Source: a bacterium (GTDB lineage: Bacteria > Patescibacteria > Dojkabacteria > JAKAPS01 > JAJZLI01). Taken from it: a stretch of 7,614 nucleotides of DNA. Of the stretch, positions 4,112-7,614 are shown in pieces. Each line of letters starts with the position of its first letter. Position 1 is the stretch's first letter. A program made the position numbers and the translations under genes. Under the pieces are notes generated by a model, which saw only the letters and a list, made by a program, of their open reading frames with translations, made no database searches and had not been told where the DNA came from. Where the stretch lies: contig JAJZKG010000023.1 in the NCBI GenBank assembly GCA_021809565.1, forward strand, positions 1 to 7,614, read 5' to 3'.

Positions 4112-7100
4112 AATAAAATTAAACTATTGAGTTTAATAATGGTATTATTATTTATTAATAACATAAATGCCACGAAAACTTTAAATATAATAGGACTGCC
4201 TCCTGGAACTTTTATTACTCTTTTATTTAATAATGATAGTTATCAGCCACATAATTTTTCTATAACAAGCTGGAATACTTCATTAACATTAAATTCTCTA
4301 ATTACAAATTATCAATATTATGGTAATGATGAAGGCATAGTTTCAGGTTCTCAAATAATTTATCATGGCACAACATATACTCCTAACCTTTCTGGTAAAT
4401 GTGTTTATAATCAAATAATTAATACCAATAATTCATCATCCTGTCTTTCTTTTTATTCTTATTTTAATATGTCAAATTGGAATACTCAACAGGCAAATGA
4501 GTTAGAACAAGCAGGAGTTCCTACAAATTCTCCTATTATAATAGCATTAGTAAAAAATATTACAATTAATACAATATATAATGGTAGCAAATCTGCTGGC
4601 ACAATTAATCATTTTGCTACTTATAGTAATTCTATAAATGGAGCGAATATAAACTTTATTAATCAGACAATTCAACCATATCCAGATATAGCTTGTATCA
4701 ATATTAATTTAGCTTCAACACCATTTTGTGCTAATGCAACTACACCTGATATTATTCATGTTCCTATAATAAATGGGCATTATGGTATAAATGGAGGAAC
4801 TACATATCCTTTAATAATAAAGTTTAAAGCAAAACTCTTTGGTTCTCAGACATCCCCATTTAATTATTCAGTAAAGGACATAACCACAAATTCAATGCTA
4901 ACACCATTAACCACAATCACCACAAATAGCTTAAATGCAACTCAAACATTTAATATACCTGTTCAGGATAGTGTAGAGATAACAGCAGGTAATGGTGGAA
5001 ATGCTAATTACTCAAAACAATATATTGACCCATTAACTTTACCAACAAACATATTAGAGTATTTACCAATAACCTTTACAAATTATCAATCAACAGCAGT
5101 ATCAGCTAATACACCACTTGCAATAGGAACAACAACAGCAGGAAATATTATTGGATTTAATGCAATAGCTTATCAGCAATATGAAACTTGTAATCTCAAT
5201 AATGCAGAGTTCTTTTTAGCAAATGGAACTGTGCTTAATTCTTGGATGGAAGGAAATATATTAAATGAACAAACAGCAAATGCATCATGTTCATCTGATA
5301 ATTCTGCTAATGCTTTAGTTAATTCAGCTAATGTTCTTTATTGGGTGAAAATTCCAACAAATACTTTTCTCCCAGCAGATACAGGCACAGCAACCACAAA
5401 TACTCTATATCTTGGATGGGCAGGTAATGTAATATCTACAACTAATACATTACTAACAAACGGAGCAGGAGCAGGAGAAGCACCACAGTTAAGTTCAAGT
5501 TATGGGCAATTTGATAATGGAAATAATGTGTTTAGCTATTATACAAATTTCGCAGGAAATACATTACCAACTGGATGGGCAATATTTGGTTCAGGCGGAA
5601 GTGTAGTTGTTAATAATGGAATAACATTAACTCAATCTACTCTTGATTACAACGAAGGTCTATCTTATCAATCTACAACGATTAATCCTCAAAATACTAT
5701 ATTAGATTGGTTTGGTTATTCATATGAAGCAGGAGGAGCAACTTATGCTTTATTTGAAGCTAATACTGTATCAGACGCAAATCCGTTTATAAGTTCATAT
5801 CGTATAGGTTCACAACTTCCTGCTGGATATTATGTATTAACTACTAATGCATCTTCCAGCATTTCTGTAAATCTTACCAAATCAGGAAGTAATACAAATA
5901 ACCAGATATTTAGTTTATGGGCGTCAAACTCTGCTGTATTTGGGTCTTATAAGTATGAAACTCCAATATCAGATTCAAATGGATTTATTGCACAAAATGC
6001 AGTATATACTGGAATTGAAGCATATAGTAGTCCAACGAATAGTATTTATGCCCAATATATTCGCACAAGAACTACTCCTCCCAACAGTGTTTATCCTACA
6101 ACTACCTTTAGTTCAGTCATATATCCTTTAATAGCTAATGCAATAACTCCTGTTAATTCTATAATAGATAACGGACAGAGCATAACTCTAACCGCAAATC
6201 CAAGTGGAGGAACTACACCTTATAGCTACCAATGGTATAGTGGAAGTTTATTAACCTGCTCATCAGATACAGCAATAAGCGGAGCTACATCATCTACTTA
6301 TTCTGCAAATCCAACAGCAAATACATATTATTGTTATAAAGTTATTGATAGTGAAATAACACCAGCATCTGCAACATCTGGAACTGATTTAATAACTGTA
6401 AATCCTACTTTATCAATTCCTTCAATTACTGCTACAAATTCAATATTGGATTCAGGACAATCAACTACACTTAATTCAATTTGGTCAGGAGGAACACCAG
6501 ATTATACTGCTAAATTATACTCTTCAACAACTTCAACTTGTAATACAGGTTCAACTTTAATTCAAACATTGTCATCTTTAACAAGTGGAAGTGCAACATT
6601 TAATAGTTTGTCACCAATTTCAACAACATACTACTGTATATTCGTAAAAGACAACGCAACAACCCCAGAAACAACTAACTCAATTAATAGTAAAGTCATA
6701 GTGAATCCTGCACTAACAAATACATGGACTGCTACAAATAATATAATTGATAGTGAAGAAACACAAACATTAATAGCAAATACAGAAAATACAGGAACTT
6801 CTCCATATACATATAACTTTTTAGTTTATAATGCCATTGGAAACTTAGTATATAATAAATTATATTCTGATATAAATTCATCTGTTAATAGTATTTCTTT
6901 TATACAAAATAATACTTGGCAAACAGGAATATTTACTGCAAATATAGTTATTACAGATTCAGCTTCTTACCCTAATACAAATACTAATAGTTTAACTTTT
7001 ACTGTTTATAATGCTTTACAATTAACAAACAATAATTCAATTACACCAGTTTCATGTTTAAGTTGTGGAAATGTAAAATTAATAGCAAACTGGCAAGGAG

Positions 7101-7614
7101 GAAAATCTCCTTATACAGTAAAATGGTATTCAGGAGGCAGTCCGCTGTGCAATTCAGATAAAATATTGGTAGCTACTGATAAAAATTTGCTTACATCCAA
7201 TGATATAATCACAGTAAATCCTGTTGTTCAAACATATTACTGTGCAAATATATCAGATTCTGCTTCAAGTATAGCTGAAATCAATACAACAACATCAAAT
7301 ATAAATCCGAATGGTGGAGGTATAAATAGTGGAATATCAACTTTTAATTTGCATTTATATAATACAACAAAAATTAATATCACTTCTCCTTTAATGACAG
7401 CAATACAAACTCCATACAATAATACAATATTTTATTATTTTGAAGTATTTTATAGTTCAAATTTTAATGCTTTTAAACATACCATACCATTATGGTTATT
7501 TTTTATAATATTTTTAATATCACTATCTATTTTTTCATTCATAATCAAAATTAACGGATTTAGTTTAAAGACTGCTCCTGAAATAAAATATTATGCAATT
7601 GTATGGAGTTTGTA
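4109..7614 (+). CDS. Giant secreted surface protein with DUF2341-like and Ig-like domains (partial)
   Basis: An open frame of 1168 codons runs past the right edge; the last two bases, TA, could begin a stop or a Tyr codon. ATG 4109 has GGTGA six bases upstream and opens a signal peptide (MNKIKLLSLIMVLLFINN, cleavage likely after A21). Next comes an unassigned Asn/Thr-rich region (22-310). A DUF2341-like region (about 318-440; ILEYLPITFTNYQ, LYLGWAGNV) and a probable concanavalin-like jelly-roll domain (about 467-655; FDNGNNVF, YYTNFAGNTLPTGW) follow. Four Ig-like repeats cover 676-1071. A membrane segment (about 1126-1146, IPLWLFFIIFLISLSIFSFI) is followed by a basic stretch. Many NxS/T sequons and paired cysteines fit an N-glycosylated, disulfide-stabilised surface protein. 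It is probably a membrane-anchored adhesin or envelope protein. Family names come from memory of DPANN proteins and were not searched. Confidence 0.9.
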   Translation, partial: MNKIKLLSLIMVLLFINNINATKTLNIIGLPPGTFITLLFNNDSYQPHNFSITSWNTSLTLNSLITNYQYYGNDEGIVSGSQIIYHGTTYTPNLSGKCVYNQIINTNNSSSCLSFYSYFNMSNWNTQQANELEQAGVPTNSPIIIALVKNITINTIYNGSKSAGTINHFATYSNSINGANINFINQTIQPYPDIACININLASTPFCANATTPDIIHVPIINGHYGINGGTTYPLIIKFKAKLFGSQTSPFNYSVKDITTNSMLTPLTTITTNSLNATQTFNIPVQDSVEITAGNGGNANYSKQYIDPLTLPTNILEYLPITFTNYQSTAVSANTPLAIGTTTAGNIIGFNAIAYQQYETCNLNNAEFFLANGTVLNSWMEGNILNEQTANASCSSDNSANALVNSANVLYWVKIPTNTFLPADTGTATTNTLYLGWAGNVISTTNTLLTNGAGAGEAPQLSSSYGQFDNGNNVFSYYTNFAGNTLPTGWAIFGSGGSVVVNNGITLTQSTLDYNEGLSYQSTTINPQNTILDWFGYSYEAGGATYALFEANTVSDANPFISSYRIGSQLPAGYYVLTTNASSSISVNLTKSGSNTNNQIFSLWASNSAVFGSYKYETPISDSNGFIAQNAVYTGIEAYSSPTNSIYAQYIRTRTTPPNSVYPTTTFSSVIYPLIANAITPVNSIIDNGQSITLTANPSGGTTPYSYQWYSGSLLTCSSDTAISGATSSTYSANPTANTYYCYKVIDSEITPASATSGTDLITVNPTLSIPSITATNSILDSGQSTTLNSIWSGGTPDYTAKLYSSTTSTCNTGSTLIQTLSSLTSGSATFNSLSPISTTYYCIFVKDNATTPETTNSINSKVIVNPALTNTWTATNNIIDSEETQTLIANTENTGTSPYTYNFLVYNAIGNLVYNKLYSDINSSVNSISFIQNNTWQTGIFTANIVITDSASYPNTNTNSLTFTVYNALQLTNNNSITPVSCLSCGNVKLIANWQGGKSPYTVKWYSGGSPLCNSDKILVATDKNLLTSNDIITVNPVVQTYYCANISDSASSIAEINTTTSNINPNGGGINSGISTFNLHLYNTTKINITSPLMTAIQTPYNNTIFYYFEVFYSSNFNAFKHTIPLWLFFIIFLISLSIFSFIIKINGFSLKTAPEIKYYAIVWSL
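6134..7321 (+). repeat. Four about 95-101-residue Ig-like repeats inside the surface protein
   Basis: Repeats cover residues about 676-768, 769-869, 870-970 and 971-1071. The shared plan is an opening like NSIIDNGQSITL or NSILDSGQSTTL, a GG-[TS]-PY turn, a strand such as YQWYSG or VKWYSGG, then a Cys, and a closing TYYC strand, often ending VNP. Repeats 1, 2 and 4 keep the cysteine pair (C...TYYC), which probably forms a disulfide. Repeat 3 has no cysteine and ends in a different strand (FTANIVITDSASYPN), so it has diverged. Repeat 4 has an extra CLSC near its start. These recall PKD/SprB- or Ig-type domains in stalks of surface proteins. Confidence 0.75.

Noticed and set aside
5940..6131. 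Plus-strand frame of 63 codons within the surface protein
   Set aside because: It is fully inside the continuous 1168-codon frame and has no initiation signal of its own.
7237..7419. Minus-strand frame of 60 codons within the surface protein
   Set aside because: It is antisense to the surface protein with no independent support.
7551..7561. TTAACGGATTT, similar to the array motif
   Set aside because: It is a single imperfect match inside coding sequence, and one such hit is expected by chance.

Overview
The window is about 7.6 kb of very AT-rich DNA with nearly all coding on the + strand. It looks archaeal. Start codons are preceded by GGTGA, GTGAT or GAGGT, which fit the archaeal 16S 3' end. 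GTG and TTG starts occur, genes are packed with 0-4 nt junctions, and a TTTATAAA TATA-type box lies before one gene. The large Asn/Thr/Ser-rich secreted protein at the right end, with its DUF2341-like region and cysteine-bearing Ig-like repeats, recalls surface proteins of small DPANN archaea (ARMAN, Micrarchaeota/Parvarchaeota). That placement rests on memory of the protein style, not on a search. Most of the genes are orphans, so this reads as an accessory region or possibly an integrated or episomal element.

Left part (1-1088): the last codons of an upstream gene overlap by 4 nt an unrecognised 206-aa soluble protein (30-650). A 438-bp non-coding stretch follows. Its first half (655-895) is a dense array of the core AATCCG/CGGATT, eight exact copies in both orientations, interleaved with three copies of a second motif near TGACGACGGT. 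It looks like an iteron or multi-site protein-binding region (origin, centromere-like site or operator). Its second half carries a 22-bp near-perfect palindrome touching a TATA-like box, and a small hairpin.

Middle (1089-3578): two unrecognised soluble proteins (173 aa and about 94 aa) precede a very tight four-gene cluster. The cluster encodes a small four-helix membrane protein with a TTG start, a CPBP-family intramembrane protease with all its motifs intact, a 50-aa five-cysteine mini-protein, and a 37-aa single-pass membrane peptide. The junctions are 0 nt, 1 nt and a 4-nt overlap, so the four products are probably made together.

Right part (3579-7614): an intergenic element (3605-3733) is closed by a 13-bp inverted repeat, extendable by 5 bp, and contains two further internal stems and a TATA-type box. 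It precedes a 97-aa protein with a highly acidic tail. The end of that gene is triplicated as a 16-bp tandem repeat carrying stop codon and ribosome binding site, and the third copy serves the giant secreted protein. That protein (at least 1168 aa, cut by the window edge) has a signal peptide, a DUF2341-like region, a probable jelly-roll domain, four Ig-like repeats and a C-terminal membrane segment. It is probably a surface-anchored adhesin or envelope protein.
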